Positions 19,645 through 28,906 of a stretch of 64,000 nt of DNA are shown in pieces (within the stretch, counting starts at the first letter, position 1; each line of letters starts with the position of its first letter). The notes below the pieces were generated by a model. That model was not told where the DNA came from and searched no databases. It worked only from the letters and a program-made list of their open reading frames with translations. A program made the position numbers and the translations under genes. Origin of the DNA: an uncultured Actinomycetes bacterium (GTDB lineage Bacteria > Actinomycetota > CADDZG01 > WHSQ01); NCBI GenBank assembly GCA_937863385.1, contig CALMBW010000020.1, positions 464,826-528,825 of the forward strand, written 5' to 3'.

Positions 19645-20492
19645 CCTTCTCGATCGTTGCTTACGATCCCAGCTCCGATCCGCCCGAATGGGGTGTAGCG
19701 GTGGCGTCGAAGTTCTTGTCCGTGGGGGCCGCCGTGCCGTGGGCGAGCGCGGGCGTAGGAGCGGTTGCTACCCAGGCACTAGCGAACCTCGCCTACGGAC
19801 CAGACGGGCTGCGGATGCTTGCATCCGGACGCTCCGCTACTGAAGTCGTCAACGCTCTAACCGGTCCGGACGAGTTGCGAGAGCAGCGTCAGGTGGGCGT
19901 GGTCGACGCGGCGGGAGAGCCGGCAACCTTCACCGGATCGGAGTGCCTGGACTGGGCCGGAGGCATCACGGGGAAACACTTCGCTTGCCAGGGAAACATC
20001 CTGACCGGCCCGGAGGTCGTTGACGAGATGGCTTCGGCTTTCGAGGCCGCCAAAGGAGAGCTGGGCGTTCGATTGTTGGCGGCATTGAAGGCAGGCGACG
20101 ATGCCGGTGGAGACCGCAGAGGACGGCAAGGCGCGGCCCTGTACATCGTTCGCGAGGGGGGCGGGTACGGCGGCGGTATCGACAAGGCTGTCGACCTAAG
20201 GGTCGACGATCATGAGGCGGCAACCGATGAGTTGTTGCGTCTCTGGGACCTCCATCGCCTGTACTTCCCACGGCCCGAAGAGCTCGACTTCATCGTTATC
20301 GACGATGTGGTTGCGACCGAGCTGAGGGGGCATCTGATGGAACTCGGCTACGACGCGGGCGAGGGGGCCGGGTACGACTCCTCACTCAAGGATGCCCTAT
20401 GGGCGTACGTGGGAACCGAGAACCTCGAAGAGAGATGGACCGATGAAGCAAAGATCGAAAGAGGGATCCTCGAGTATCTCCGCAAGCACTAG
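19641..20492 (+). CDS. DUF1028 family protein (Ntn-hydrolase-like)
   Basis: 283 residues. The N-terminus [19 protein letters not shown] and the segment [15 protein letters not shown] match DUF1028, a family with an Ntn-hydrolase-like fold. A C-terminal extension (about 215-283) is present. It is translationally coupled to the peptide ABC transporter, which suggests cytosolic hydrolysis of the imported compound; that role is inferred. In true Ntn hydrolases the first residue after Met removal would be Thr2, which is available here. Confidence 0.78.
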
Positions 20493-20498
20493 CGCCTC

Positions 20499-21659
20499 TT
20501 AGATCTCCTCGCGTGCCTGCAGTGCCAGCCGGTAGACCTCTTTGAGTGGCAAGCCGGTGATACGAGCGACCTTTGCTGCATCCTCGAACTCGGGTGATGC
20601 GGTGACCTCATGGCCTTTGCGGTAGCCGATCTTGATTGCTACTTCGAACCCTTCAACCGTCACCGTTTCGAACGAGCGAACCAACTCATCTTTGCCTGTG
20701 GTCCCGATCCGTACTCCCAGGGTCGTGGTCTCGGCGTAAAGGACGTCCAGAACGCGACCAAGTGCCTTCCTCTCGCAGAGGACCGAGAGCGCGATTCCCG
20801 GCCGGCCCTTCTTCATCGTTATCGGAAAGCTCCACGCATCCTGCGCACCGGACTCGAGTAGGCGCTCGATCGCGAACGGGATCATCTCGGGTGTCATGTC
20901 GTCGATGTTGGTTTCCAGCAACAGGTGGTCGGAGTCCGTTTCCTCGCTGACGTCGCCGACGAGTACACGCAGCACATTTGGGAGAGGCGAGCCTTCACGT
21001 TTCCCCGCGCCGTATCCGGTTGTGTGCAACTTCATCGGCGGGAGATGAGGTGATGACGTTGCTACTTCGGCGAGGAAAGCAGCTCCCGTCGGGGTTAGTA
21101 GCTCGCCTTCACCCCTCTGAAGCACGGTGAAACCGGAGATCAACTCGCCGACCGCCGGGCCCGGCACGGCAAGAAGACCGTGAGAGGTCGAGACGGTTCC
21201 GGTTCCGACGTCGATCGCCGACACCAGTACCCGGTCCGGTCCGAGGCTCACTAAGGCGGCCGCGCAACCGACGACATCGACGATCGCGTCGAGTGCTCCG
21301 ACCTCGTGGAAGTGGACCTCTTCGATCGAGGTGCCGTGCACCTTCGCCTCTGCTGCGGCCACTCGTTCGAACACTCTCGTCGCGACGCGGGCGATGCGTT
21401 CATCCAGCGCGGCGTTGGCGAGGATCAAGCGGATGTCGGCTAAGTGCCGGTGAGTGGGAGATGGTTCTGTAGTTATGTTCGCTCGTAGCGCACGTTGGGG
21501 GCCGCGTCGGGTCTCGTCGAAGCTAAGGGTCCAACCCGGAAGGTCGAGAGCCTCTAGAGCCTCGTGTATAGCCTCGCGGTTGGCTCCCGCGTCGACCAGG
21601 GCACCCAGGATCATGTCGCCGGACGCACCCGAAGCGCAGTCGAAGTAGACGGTCCTCAT
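20499..21659 (-). CDS. larC: Nickel-pincer cofactor biosynthesis protein LarC
   Basis: 386 residues. LarC inserts nickel into pyridinium-3,5-bisthiocarboxylate mononucleotide in a CTP-dependent reaction. Recognised from the start YFDCASGASGDMILGALVDAG, HFHEVGALDAIVDVVG and the C-terminal NIDDMTPEMIPF. In some bacteria larC is split by a frameshift; here it is one open frame. Coupled to larB through an ATGA overlap. Confidence 0.92.
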   Translation of the reverse strand: MRTVYFDCASGASGDMILGALVDAGANREAIHEALEALDLPGWTLSFDETRRGPQRALRANITTEPSPTHRHLADIRLILANAALDERIARVATRVFERVAAAEAKVHGTSIEEVHFHEVGALDAIVDVVGCAAALVSLGPDRVLVSAIDVGTGTVSTSHGLLAVPGPAVGELISGFTVLQRGEGELLTPTGAAFLAEVATSSPHLPPMKLHTTGYGAGKREGSPLPNVLRVLVGDVSEETDSDHLLLETNIDDMTPEMIPFAIERLLESGAQDAWSFPITMKKGRPGIALSVLCERKALGRVLDVLYAETTTLGVRIGTTGKDELVRSFETVTVEGFEVAIKIGYRKGHEVTASPEFEDAAKVARITGLPLKEVYRLALQAREEI

Positions 21660-22432
21660 CGGTTGCCGGAGCTCCGCCGATTTAGGATGCGGTGCGCAGC
21701 GACGGCGGCTCCGAAGCCATTGTCGATGTTCGTCACCGTGATCCCCGCAGCACAGGAGTTGAGCATGGCCAGCAGCGCTGCCAGTCCCTCGAACGATGAT
21801 CCGTATCCGATGCTGGTAGGCACCGCTATCACTGGTGCTGATGCGATCCCCCCTACGAGGCTGGCGAGAGCACCTTCCATCCCTGCAACAACGATGACGA
21901 CGTCGGCCTTATGAAGCTCGTCTTGCGCTTCGAGCAGTCGATGCAGGCCCGCGACGCCGACGTCATTGAGATGGGTGGCCCACGCGCCGAGAGCGCGAGA
22001 AGTGTGGAGCGCTTCGTAAGCAACCGGCAGGTCCGAGGTTCCGGCACAGACGACCGACACATGACCGGTAGCCTCGCTACGCTGCGCCGGTTCGGCGCTG
22101 CGTAGCACCACCAGTTTCGCTGCCTCGTGGTGCACCGCATCGGGGTGTTCTTTGACCAGCGCCCGGGCCGTCTCGGGGGTGCATCTGGTCGCCAGCACGG
22201 GCGACGAAGTCGTCTCGAGCAATCTGGTGGCTATCGAAACAACCTGCTCGGTTGTCTTGCCCTGGGCGAATATCGCCTCGGGCAACCCTTGACGGAGCTC
22301 TCGATGGGTATCGAGACGTGCGAAACCGAGGTCTTCGGTGGGTACGCGCCGGAGGCTTGCCAGGGCTTCTTCGGGCGACGAGCTTCCCTCTCGGACCCTT
22401 GCAAGCAGGTCTTTCACCTCTTCTGGGCGCAT
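21656..22432 (-). CDS. larB: Nickel-pincer cofactor biosynthesis protein LarB
   Basis: 258 residues. LarB carboxylates the pyridinium ring of nicotinic acid adenine dinucleotide and cleaves its phosphoanhydride. The C-terminal half resembles PurE/AIR carboxylase: VCAGTSDLPVA, VVAGMEGALASLVGG and PTSIGYG. The third enzyme, LarE, and the user enzyme LarA are not in the window, so they must lie elsewhere or the pair serves another racemase. Confidence 0.92.
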   Translation of the reverse strand: MRPEEVKDLLARVREGSSSPEEALASLRRVPTEDLGFARLDTHRELRQGLPEAIFAQGKTTEQVVSIATRLLETTSSPVLATRCTPETARALVKEHPDAVHHEAAKLVVLRSAEPAQRSEATGHVSVVCAGTSDLPVAYEALHTSRALGAWATHLNDVGVAGLHRLLEAQDELHKADVVIVVAGMEGALASLVGGIASAPVIAVPTSIGYGSSFEGLAALLAMLNSCAAGITVTNIDNGFGAAVAAHRILNRRSSGNR

Positions 22433-22446
22433 ATCGGAAGTGTAGG

Positions 22447-22986
22447 ATGCCGACCGTGCCGGACCTAACTAACGAGCAACTAACGCTGGCCTTGGCCATC
22501 GTGGCGGGACTCGCTCTGATCGCATTCGTAGTCGCCGCCATCTCGATGGCCAAACTTCGCAAAGCGCGCAAGGAGTACGTGGTGTTGCGCGGGGAATCGG
22601 GGCCGCGCGACCTGCTCGCTGCCGTCTCCCATGCGATGCGCCAGGTCGAATCCATCAACTCGCGCGTCGATAGCGTCGTCACTCGCCAAGAAGAGCAAGC
22701 GGCTATCGGACGCTTCGCCCTCCAGCGGTTCGGGATGGTCCGCTACGACGCTTTCGAGGACATGGGTGGACGACTCTCGTTCTCGGCAGCGATCCTGGAC
22801 GACCACGGCGATGGCCTTGTGATGACATCGATCAATGGCCGGACCGAAACCCGCACCTACGCCAAGCCGGTCACGCGATTGTCCTCCGAACACAACCTGT
22901 CCGGTGAAGAGCGAGCCGCTATCGACCTGGCGGCGGCCGGGAACGAGGGTTCATCCAAGCAGCACCGCGCCGCTACGTCGAACTGA
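22447..22986 (+). CDS. DUF4446 family membrane protein
   Basis: 179 residues with one N-terminal helix (about 12-34), a basic coiled segment and a compact domain with VRYDAFEDMGGRLSFS and LVMTSINGR, which are DUF4446 hallmarks. Function unknown. Divergent from larB with only 14 bases between the starts, so the promoters must lie inside the neighbours. The ATG at 22447 follows GGAAG/TAGG; a GTG three codons later is an alternative. Confidence 0.75.
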   Translation: MPTVPDLTNEQLTLALAIVAGLALIAFVVAAISMAKLRKARKEYVVLRGESGPRDLLAAVSHAMRQVESINSRVDSVVTRQEEQAAIGRFALQRFGMVRYDAFEDMGGRLSFSAAILDDHGDGLVMTSINGRTETRTYAKPVTRLSSEHNLSGEERAAIDLAAAGNEGSSKQHRAATSN

Positions 22987-22996
22987 GGCCGGGGCG

Positions 22997-24259
22997 ATGA
23001 TCGATCTGAGGCTTCTGCGCGAGGATCCTGACGCCGTTCGCGCCGCGTATTCGAAGCGTGGGGGGGTCAAGGGTCTCGACGAAGTGATCGCGGCCGATGC
23101 CGTCTATCGCGAACGGCTCAAAGAGGTTGAAGAGCTCCGTGCAGAGCAGAACCGAGCATCGAAAGCTATCGGTAACGCTGCCCCCGACGACCGTCCTGCA
23201 GCTATCGCAGAGGCCAAGGAGCTTTCGGACCGGCTCAAAGAGTTGGAGCCTGTGCTGGAAGAGGTCCAGCAGAAGCTCGAAAGCCTCGCTGCTCACCTCC
23301 CGAACCTTCCACATTCGTCGGTTCCTGAGGGAGCCTCCGAGGACGACAACGTGATCGAGCGCGAGGTGGGTGAGCGCCGAGACTTCGACTTCGAGCCCAA
23401 AGACCATGTCGAGCTGGGTGAGGCCCTTGGGATCTTCGACTCGGAGCGGGGAGCGAAGACGTCTGGCAGCCGTTTCGTCTATCTCACCGGCAACGGTGTA
23501 CTGCTAGAGCTCGCGTTGGTCCGTTTCGCCTTGGAGCGTCTGTCCGAGCGTGGTTTCAAGCCGATGGCTCCACCGCTGTTGGTTCGAGAACACGCGATGT
23601 ATGGGACCGGATTCTTTCCCGCCGACGAGTTCGAGATCTATCGCTTGGAGCGCGATGACCTTTACCTGATCGGGACTTCCGAGGTACCGCTGGCGGCGTA
23701 TCACTCAGGAGAGGTGCTCGATGCGGCCGATCTGCCGGTCCGTTATGCCGGGTTCTCTCCCTGCTTCAGGCGCGAGGCCGGGAGCTACGGCAAGGACACC
23801 AAGGGATTGATCCGGGTGCATCAGTTCGACAAGGTCGAGCAGTTCTCGCTGACCACCGCGGAAGATTCGTGGGATGAGTTCGCAACCATCCGTGCCAACG
23901 AAGAGATGATCCTTCAGGCGCTCGAGATCCCATATCGCGTGGCGGTGATGTGCGGAGGTGATCTCGGATCGTCGGCGGCCAAGAAAGTGGATCACGAGGC
24001 CTGGTTGCCGGGGGCTCAGCGCTATCTCGAGCTGACGTCTGCGTCCAACACGACCGACTATCAGTCGCGTCGCTTGAAGATCCGCCATCGCGGCAAGGAG
24101 GGAACGGCGCTGGTTCATACCCTGAATGGGACGGCCGTCGCCGTGGGCCGAACCATCGTTGCGTTGCTCGAGAACCACCAGCAGGCTGATGGCAGCGTGG
24201 ATATCCCCGAAGCTTTGCGGCCCTACACGGGCTTTTCGAAACTGACTCCACCTGCCTAA
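22997..24259 (+). CDS. serS: Seryl-tRNA synthetase
   Basis: 420-residue class II synthetase that charges serine tRNAs. The N-terminal coiled-coil arm (about 30-100) that grips the long variable arm is followed by motif 2 (GFSPCFRREAGSYGKDT) and motif 3 near the end (GTAVAVGRTIVALLENHQ). Start MIDLRLLREDPD is the family standard. All four serine tRNAs of the window lie within 16 kb downstream. Confidence 0.97.
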   Translation: MIDLRLLREDPDAVRAAYSKRGGVKGLDEVIAADAVYRERLKEVEELRAEQNRASKAIGNAAPDDRPAAIAEAKELSDRLKELEPVLEEVQQKLESLAAHLPNLPHSSVPEGASEDDNVIEREVGERRDFDFEPKDHVELGEALGIFDSERGAKTSGSRFVYLTGNGVLLELALVRFALERLSERGFKPMAPPLLVREHAMYGTGFFPADEFEIYRLERDDLYLIGTSEVPLAAYHSGEVLDAADLPVRYAGFSPCFRREAGSYGKDTKGLIRVHQFDKVEQFSLTTAEDSWDEFATIRANEEMILQALEIPYRVAVMCGGDLGSSAAKKVDHEAWLPGAQRYLELTSASNTTDYQSRRLKIRHRGKEGTALVHTLNGTAVAVGRTIVALLENHQQADGSVDIPEALRPYTGFSKLTPPA

Positions 24260-24272
24260 CGCTGCCGCCCGG

Positions 24273-25844
24273 CTAGCGGTCGGGTGAGCGTTGCGGGATC
24301 GTTACTACGAAGGTCGAGCCTTTGCCTTCTTGGCTCTCTAACGTGATGGTTCCGTTGTGCAGCTCTACCAGCGATTTCACGATGGCCAGTCCCAGCCCCA
24401 CGCCACCAACTGACCTGGTGCTTGACGGATCAACCTGACGGAAGCGGTCGAATATCTGGTCGTGCAGATGTCCTGGGATGCCGCGCCCCTCATCTGTGAC
24501 CGTTATGACTACCTCGGACGGCCGTTGCTCGGCAGTGATGGTGATCGTCGTCTTTTCTTCCGAGTACTTGATCGCGTTGTCGACGAGGTTGCGAACGATG
24601 TGATTCAAGGCGCGCTCGTCGCACCAGATGACCGGATCCTGCGACCGGAGCTCGGTGAGGATCTTGCGCTGACCACTGCCGTGTGCAGCGTCCATGTCGG
24701 CGACGATGTCGTCGATGAACGAAGCTAGTTCGATCCTCGTGCGCTGCAACTTGATGCCGCCCGATTCCACGCCCGATGAGGTGAGCAGTTCCTCAACCAG
24801 TCCCAGTAGCCGCTGACCCTGCCTATCGATGACGTCGATGAAGCTGAACAGATCGTCTGTAGTCATCCTGTCCGAGTTTCGCCGGATGGTCTTGGCAGAA
24901 CCGATGATCGACGCCAGCGGACTCCGAAGCTCGTGGGAAACGTTTGCGAGGAAGTCCTGCTTGAGCCGATCGAGCTCCTCTAGGCGTGTGACCGTTTCGC
25001 GCTCTCGTGCGAAGGTTCGGGCGTTACCCAACGCGATAGCGGCATGCTCCGCGAAGAACCCGAGCGCTTTCAGGTCGTCCTGGATGAAGCGGCGGTTCTC
25101 GGAGGTCTGCGTGATGTTGAGGACACCTACCAGTTGTTCACGTCGCACCAACGGACAAGACATCGCCGACGTGATGGAGCGTTCGGGGTGTCCGCGTCCT
25201 TCCACGGGGGGGCCGGGATCGCTTCCGAGCAATAGCGGCGTTCGTTGCTCGGCGACCACACCCGAGATGCCTTGACCAAGCTCGACCCGGGCGCCGAGAA
25301 CGGTGTCGTGCGCCGTTCCCCGGTAACTCACAACCTCGAGGTGGGTCCCATCGGAACTCAGCAGCATGATCGAGGCCTCATCGCCGCCAAGTAGGTCCAG
25401 AGCTTGCTCCAGGATGGTGTCGAGAACCACCGGCAGATCGAGGCTTCCGTTGATCGCCCTGGCAACCTCCGACATCTTGGCCGCCTCCTGGAGCCGATGC
25501 GAAAGTCCCGCCGAACGCACCTTTTCTTCGAGCAGCTGGTCGGCCAACCGTCGGAGCGACGATTCCTTCTCGGCAACGTAGAGAAGTAGGGACGCCATCA
25601 ATCCGGCCAAGAGTACGAGCAGGATCCAGTTCCCCATCGACTCGAACCGCAGCACTTCGGGCAGCATGTTCCGGCCCACCGAGAACACCGCCAGCGAGAT
25701 CGTCAGCGCCGAGGCCCAGAACAGCGACATCGACCAGAGCTGGCCTCGCCGCTTGTTCAGGTCGTCGAGCGATATCTCGGGCGCGCCCGCCCGGCCCTTG
25801 CGTCCAAGGACCTCCCGCAGGCGCGCAGAGGATGCAAGTTTCAT
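24273..25844 (-). CDS. Membrane sensor histidine kinase with GAF domain
   Basis: 523 residues: two N-terminal helices (about 38-57 and 71-90), a coiled linker, a GAF domain (about 130-278), a HisKA domain with the phospho-acceptor His304 in SHELRSPL, and an HATPase domain with NLVDNAIKYS, DEGRGIP and GVGLGLAI. No response regulator lies beside it, so the partner is elsewhere. The very short external loop suggests it senses membrane or cytosolic signals through the GAF domain. Confidence 0.9.
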   Translation of the reverse strand: MKLASSARLREVLGRKGRAGAPEISLDDLNKRRGQLWSMSLFWASALTISLAVFSVGRNMLPEVLRFESMGNWILLVLLAGLMASLLLYVAEKESSLRRLADQLLEEKVRSAGLSHRLQEAAKMSEVARAINGSLDLPVVLDTILEQALDLLGGDEASIMLLSSDGTHLEVVSYRGTAHDTVLGARVELGQGISGVVAEQRTPLLLGSDPGPPVEGRGHPERSITSAMSCPLVRREQLVGVLNITQTSENRRFIQDDLKALGFFAEHAAIALGNARTFARERETVTRLEELDRLKQDFLANVSHELRSPLASIIGSAKTIRRNSDRMTTDDLFSFIDVIDRQGQRLLGLVEELLTSSGVESGGIKLQRTRIELASFIDDIVADMDAAHGSGQRKILTELRSQDPVIWCDERALNHIVRNLVDNAIKYSEEKTTITITAEQRPSEVVITVTDEGRGIPGHLHDQIFDRFRQVDPSSTRSVGGVGLGLAIVKSLVELHNGTITLESQEGKGSTFVVTIPQRSPDR

Positions 25845-25972
25845 GCTGTTTCATCGGTACGGGACCCCGGGCTCCTAAATCACATATACCGGGCAGTCGC
25901 CAGCCGATCGCTCCCCCCGGATCGACCCCCAGCGGTCTCTGCCCACCCCTGCACCCGGTAGCTTTGGGGCCT

Positions 25973-26055
25973 GGAGGGCTACGCTAACTGGCAAGCGGAC
26001 GGTCTTGAAAACCGTTGTCGGCAACGACTTTAGGGTTCGAGTCCCTAGCCCTCCG
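25973..26055 (+). tRNA. tRNA-Ser (anticodon TGA)
   Basis: Acceptor GGAGGGC/GCCCTCC, anticodon stem ACGGT/ACCGT with loop CTTGAAA (anticodon TGA, reading UCA codons), long variable arm and T-loop TTCGAGT. Discriminator G, followed by an encoded CCA (26056-26058). This is an ordinary serine tRNA, not a selenocysteine tRNA, whose anticodon would be TCA. Confidence 0.95.
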
Positions 26056-26181
26056 CCAACTCCGCCTGCGGCTTTGCCCGAGAGAGAGCGCGGTGTCGTT
26101 TGAAGAATCGAGGCGATTGGGCTCGCTCCCAGCACTGGGGCCCAGGCTTGAGGGAAGGCTCCGATCGGTCGGTGCTGGCGG

Positions 26182-26385
26182 TTAGCGTTGACGCAATCGA
26201 GGGGAAACGGCTCGTTCGCAAATGCCGCTCGTGTCGAGGTCAACGCGCGGTGCTACGACCCTGTAGGTGCCGGGACGCGATACCGAGAAAGCGAACGTCC
26301 GATCGTCTGAGGTTCGAGCCGTTCTGATCTGCCGCCACTCACCATCTTTCTTTCGTTGCAGGATGAGTGGGACGTTCGCCGCTCA
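26182..26385 (-). pseudogene. In-frame C-terminal domain beyond a TGA, continuing the metalloprotease frame
   Basis: Reading on past the metalloprotease TGA (26383-26385) in the same frame gives 67 further residues up to a TAA at 26182. They begin AANVPLILQRKKDGEW and end in a CERAVS element, and look like real beta-rich protein. They align with the C-terminal domains of the secreted proteins at 30419 (GCAAGAIFV ... CRGSQS) and 39293 (ECVAGRKVTV ... DCGAAS). In both of those, a cysteine occupies the position of the TGA here. Either a Cys codon became a stop (one base change) or the UGA is recoded. The remaining bases to the tRNA hold nothing I recognise. Confidence 0.65.
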
Positions 26386-27402
26386 TTCTTGTCGGTCATC
26401 CTCAGCGGCTACCTCGCCTGCGATCTCATCGCCGGTCGTGGCTGCTTCTATCGTTCGCGCTACCGACGAGGGCGGGCTTGGTTCGGGTTCGGGCTCGGGG
26501 ACGGGTTCAGGTTCTGGGTCTGGGTCTGGGACGGGTTCGGGCTCGGGCTCAGGTTCCGGCTCAGGTTCCGGTGCCGGCTCGGGTTCAGGCTCCGCAGGTG
26601 GAGGGGAGGCGGGGTCTTGGAGGTAGTCCAAAGCCCAGCGACGAACCACTGCAGCTTCCAAGGTGGAAAACGTCGGCGAGATGAATAGGACGTCGTTGAA
26701 CATCAACGTGCACGGCTGGATGTGGGCGACGATGTCCCCCGGAGCACCTTGAGCGCAGTTGGCGTAGTGGTGATGTGCTGCAAGTAGGTGCGCGATCTCG
26801 TGGGCGGCGATCTTTCCGCTCCACCTTTCCCAATCGGCGTCATCGGCACGCGCTTCGCCCACCGCGAATGCAGCGTCGTCATAAGCGATGCCACCCACGC
26901 AGTCGGCCTGTCCGGCGACCGAGCTAGCGAGCTCGCCGCTGATCATCGTGTAGACGACGTCGGCGTCCGGTGGTCGCACGCCGCCGTAGTGAGCCTTGGA
27001 TGCATCGATGATCGCCTGGGATTGTGACGACGAAGGCACCACTCCGGTGGCCGAATCGTCTGTGCCGGTGGCCACTTGAGGATCGAACGGCTCGTAGACC
27101 GCATTCACGGTGATGTTGATCGATCCGAACACCTGCTCGGCCCATGCCATGATCCGCCGAGCAGACTCTTCGTCGATGCCGACCATCAGGACTTGGACAT
27201 CGAGATCCAGAGCGGTTGTGTAGTCGCCCACGATGGGGATCTCATGGTGTTCTGGAGCAAGAGTGTCGAGACTGCTGCAGTCTGAGTCCTCCGTATCGAT
27301 GAGATCCACTGGAGTGGGGAGCGTTCGATCCGACGCGGCTGCGCCGGCCCCTCCCCAGGCGAGTAAAAGTAGGCATAGCAAGGCCGGGGCTTTCGTCCGC
27401 AT
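26383..27402 (-). CDS. Secreted zinc metalloprotease-like protein with Pro-Glu repeat
   Basis: 339 residues to the TGA. Signal peptide at about 1-22 (APALLCLLLLAWGG). A HExxHxxxxxH zinc site at His201, Glu202, His205 and His211 (HEIAHLLAAHH) marks a metzincin- or reprolysin-like protease of unknown substrate. A Pro-Glu/Pro-Asp repeat (about 275-320) then forms a stiff spacer. The spacer should lead to a terminal domain, but that domain lies beyond the in-frame TGA (see 26182-26385). Start at 27402 chosen because the signal peptide begins there. Confidence 0.78.
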   Translation of the reverse strand: MRTKAPALLCLLLLAWGGAGAAASDRTLPTPVDLIDTEDSDCSSLDTLAPEHHEIPIVGDYTTALDLDVQVLMVGIDEESARRIMAWAEQVFGSINITVNAVYEPFDPQVATGTDDSATGVVPSSSQSQAIIDASKAHYGGVRPPDADVVYTMISGELASSVAGQADCVGGIAYDDAAFAVGEARADDADWERWSGKIAAHEIAHLLAAHHHYANCAQGAPGDIVAHIQPCTLMFNDVLFISPTFSTLEAAVVRRWALDYLQDPASPPPAEPEPEPAPEPEPEPEPEPEPVPDPDPEPEPVPEPEPEPSPPSSVARTIEAATTGDEIAGEVAAEDDRQE

Positions 27403-27579
27403 CTGGATGGGGTTCGGCCCCGGCGGTCGGTCTCCTGCATGCTTGGGCAATGATGCAAGGAGTGCTGGCCGCTGCCGTGGGGATCAGCGGAAGGATCCAG
27501 AACTTCGGGTGGGCGAAAGCAGGCCCCGCTTCTCTTGGCAGACGTGAGAAAGCCGAAGACGCCGAGACCCCAGTAAGTG

Positions 27580-28824
27580 CTATTCCTCGCAGTCGGTGTG
27601 GGTGTCCTCAGCGTCTTGGGCGCAGCGGTCGGTGCCCTTCCCGCCGCGGAGATCGTCGATGCCGTGGTTGCCGTAGAGCACGTCGTTTCCTGCCATTCCG
27701 TACAGCACGTCGTCTCCGGCATGTCCGAGGAGCGCGTTATCACCGGCAGCCCCGATCAGTACATCGTTGCAGTCCGTGCCGCCCAACCGATTGATGCGCT
27801 CGAAAGTGATGTCGATCTCACCTTCCTGAAGCCGTCCTTCACGGAGATCGATCGTCAGGCCCTGTTGGTCGTTCTCGAGAAGATCACTGCACCGGCCCCA
27901 GTAGGCCCAGTAGCTGAGCATGTCCGACCCGGGCCCCCCGTTGATGCGGTCGCGACCTCCTCCACCCAAGATGTGATCGTCACCCTTGCCGGCTCGCACG
28001 AGATCGTTCCCGGGCGTATATGCGAGGCCGATGCGGTCGTCGCCAGCTCCGCCTACTAGAAGGTCGTCCCAGCTGTCTTCTTCGTATGATTCGAAGTCGT
28101 CCAGTCTGTCGTTGCCACCGTAGCCGTAGATCCTGTCGCTGCCGGTCCCACCGCTCAGACTGTCTTTCATCGAGGAACCAAGCAATAGGTCATCGCCGTG
28201 CCCGCCGATCACACTGTGGATCCCTTCGAAGGTGTCGTGTCCCTGGCCTCGCGCCCATCCCTCGCTGAGATCCACCGTCATGTCTGTGTGGGAGAACTGA
28301 TAGCTGAGGGTCACCCAGCAGCATCCGGAGCTGGGTTTCATCACGTGATCGTTCCCTCGCCCCTCCCAGATGGTGGCGCTGGAGGCCGGCTTGTACAGAT
28401 CGTCGCCACTGCCTCCCTTCAGCCGATACCCACCCTTGAGCACGTCATCGCCCGGTCCTCCCGAGATCGGGTCGCCGCTAGAGGAGGTAAGGAAGTCGGC
28501 ACCCTCTTCGCCGAAGAGCCGGTCCCACCCACCGCTTCCCCCTTTGATCCGATCATTGCCCTCGCCACCCAACAGCTGGTCGTCTCCTCGGCCGCCACAG
28601 ATGCTGTCGTTGCCACCCTTGCCGTCGGCGACATCGTGGCCGTCTCCGAGCAGGATGACGTCATCTCCCGCAGTGCCTTCGATCTGGTCGTCGTCATGGG
28701 TCCCATAGATGGTGGGCTCCAGTCCGAAGCACAGCCCCTGCGGCTGGCCGCCTAACTGTGCCGCCACGGGAGCTGTTGCTGCCATGAGGCAGACGGTAGC
28801 GACTCCAACTAGTTCCTTTCTCAT
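27580..28824 (-). CDS. Secreted hemolysin-type calcium-binding repeat (RTX-like) protein
   Basis: 414 residues: signal peptide (about 1-22, ending PVAAQ), then many nonapeptide repeats of the G-G-x-G-x-D type (for example GGRGDDQLLGGEGNDRI and GKGDDHILGGGG) that form calcium-binding parallel beta-rolls. The repeats fill almost the whole protein and no enzymatic domain is evident. Ends in a Cys-containing stretch (RCAQDAEDTHTDCEE). Probably a surface or secreted structural protein. The 177 bases between this gene and the metalloprotease hold nothing recognisable. Confidence 0.85.
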   Translation of the reverse strand: MRKELVGVATVCLMAATAPVAAQLGGQPQGLCFGLEPTIYGTHDDDQIEGTAGDDVILLGDGHDVADGKGGNDSICGGRGDDQLLGGEGNDRIKGGSGGWDRLFGEEGADFLTSSSGDPISGGPGDDVLKGGYRLKGGSGDDLYKPASSATIWEGRGNDHVMKPSSGCCWVTLSYQFSHTDMTVDLSEGWARGQGHDTFEGIHSVIGGHGDDLLLGSSMKDSLSGGTGSDRIYGYGGNDRLDDFESYEEDSWDDLLVGGAGDDRIGLAYTPGNDLVRAGKGDDHILGGGGRDRINGGPGSDMLSYWAYWGRCSDLLENDQQGLTIDLREGRLQEGEIDITFERINRLGGTDCNDVLIGAAGDNALLGHAGDDVLYGMAGNDVLYGNHGIDDLRGGKGTDRCAQDAEDTHTDCEE

Positions 28825-28906
28825 GCGGGGTAGATGCCTGAGATGTCCGGAAGGTTCCCATCCGGCCCCGCTTCCCTGCAGCTTGGAGCGCCGTAGGCGA
28901 CAACCT

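Noticed and set aside
25973..26055. Idea that the tRNA with TGA in its anticodon loop is the selenocysteine tRNA
   Set aside because: Anticodon TGA reads UCA (serine). A Sec tRNA would carry anticodon TCA and a longer acceptor stem; none was found in the window.
26383..26440. Canonical SECIS after the metalloprotease UGA
   Set aside because: A nine-pair hairpin exists, but its loop is about 18 bases and lacks the G/U tip at the expected place, so I do not call it a SECIS.
26267..26626. Plus-strand frame encoding a long Gly-Ser run
   Set aside because: It is the complement of the Pro-Glu repeat of the metalloprotease; no start context and no domain.
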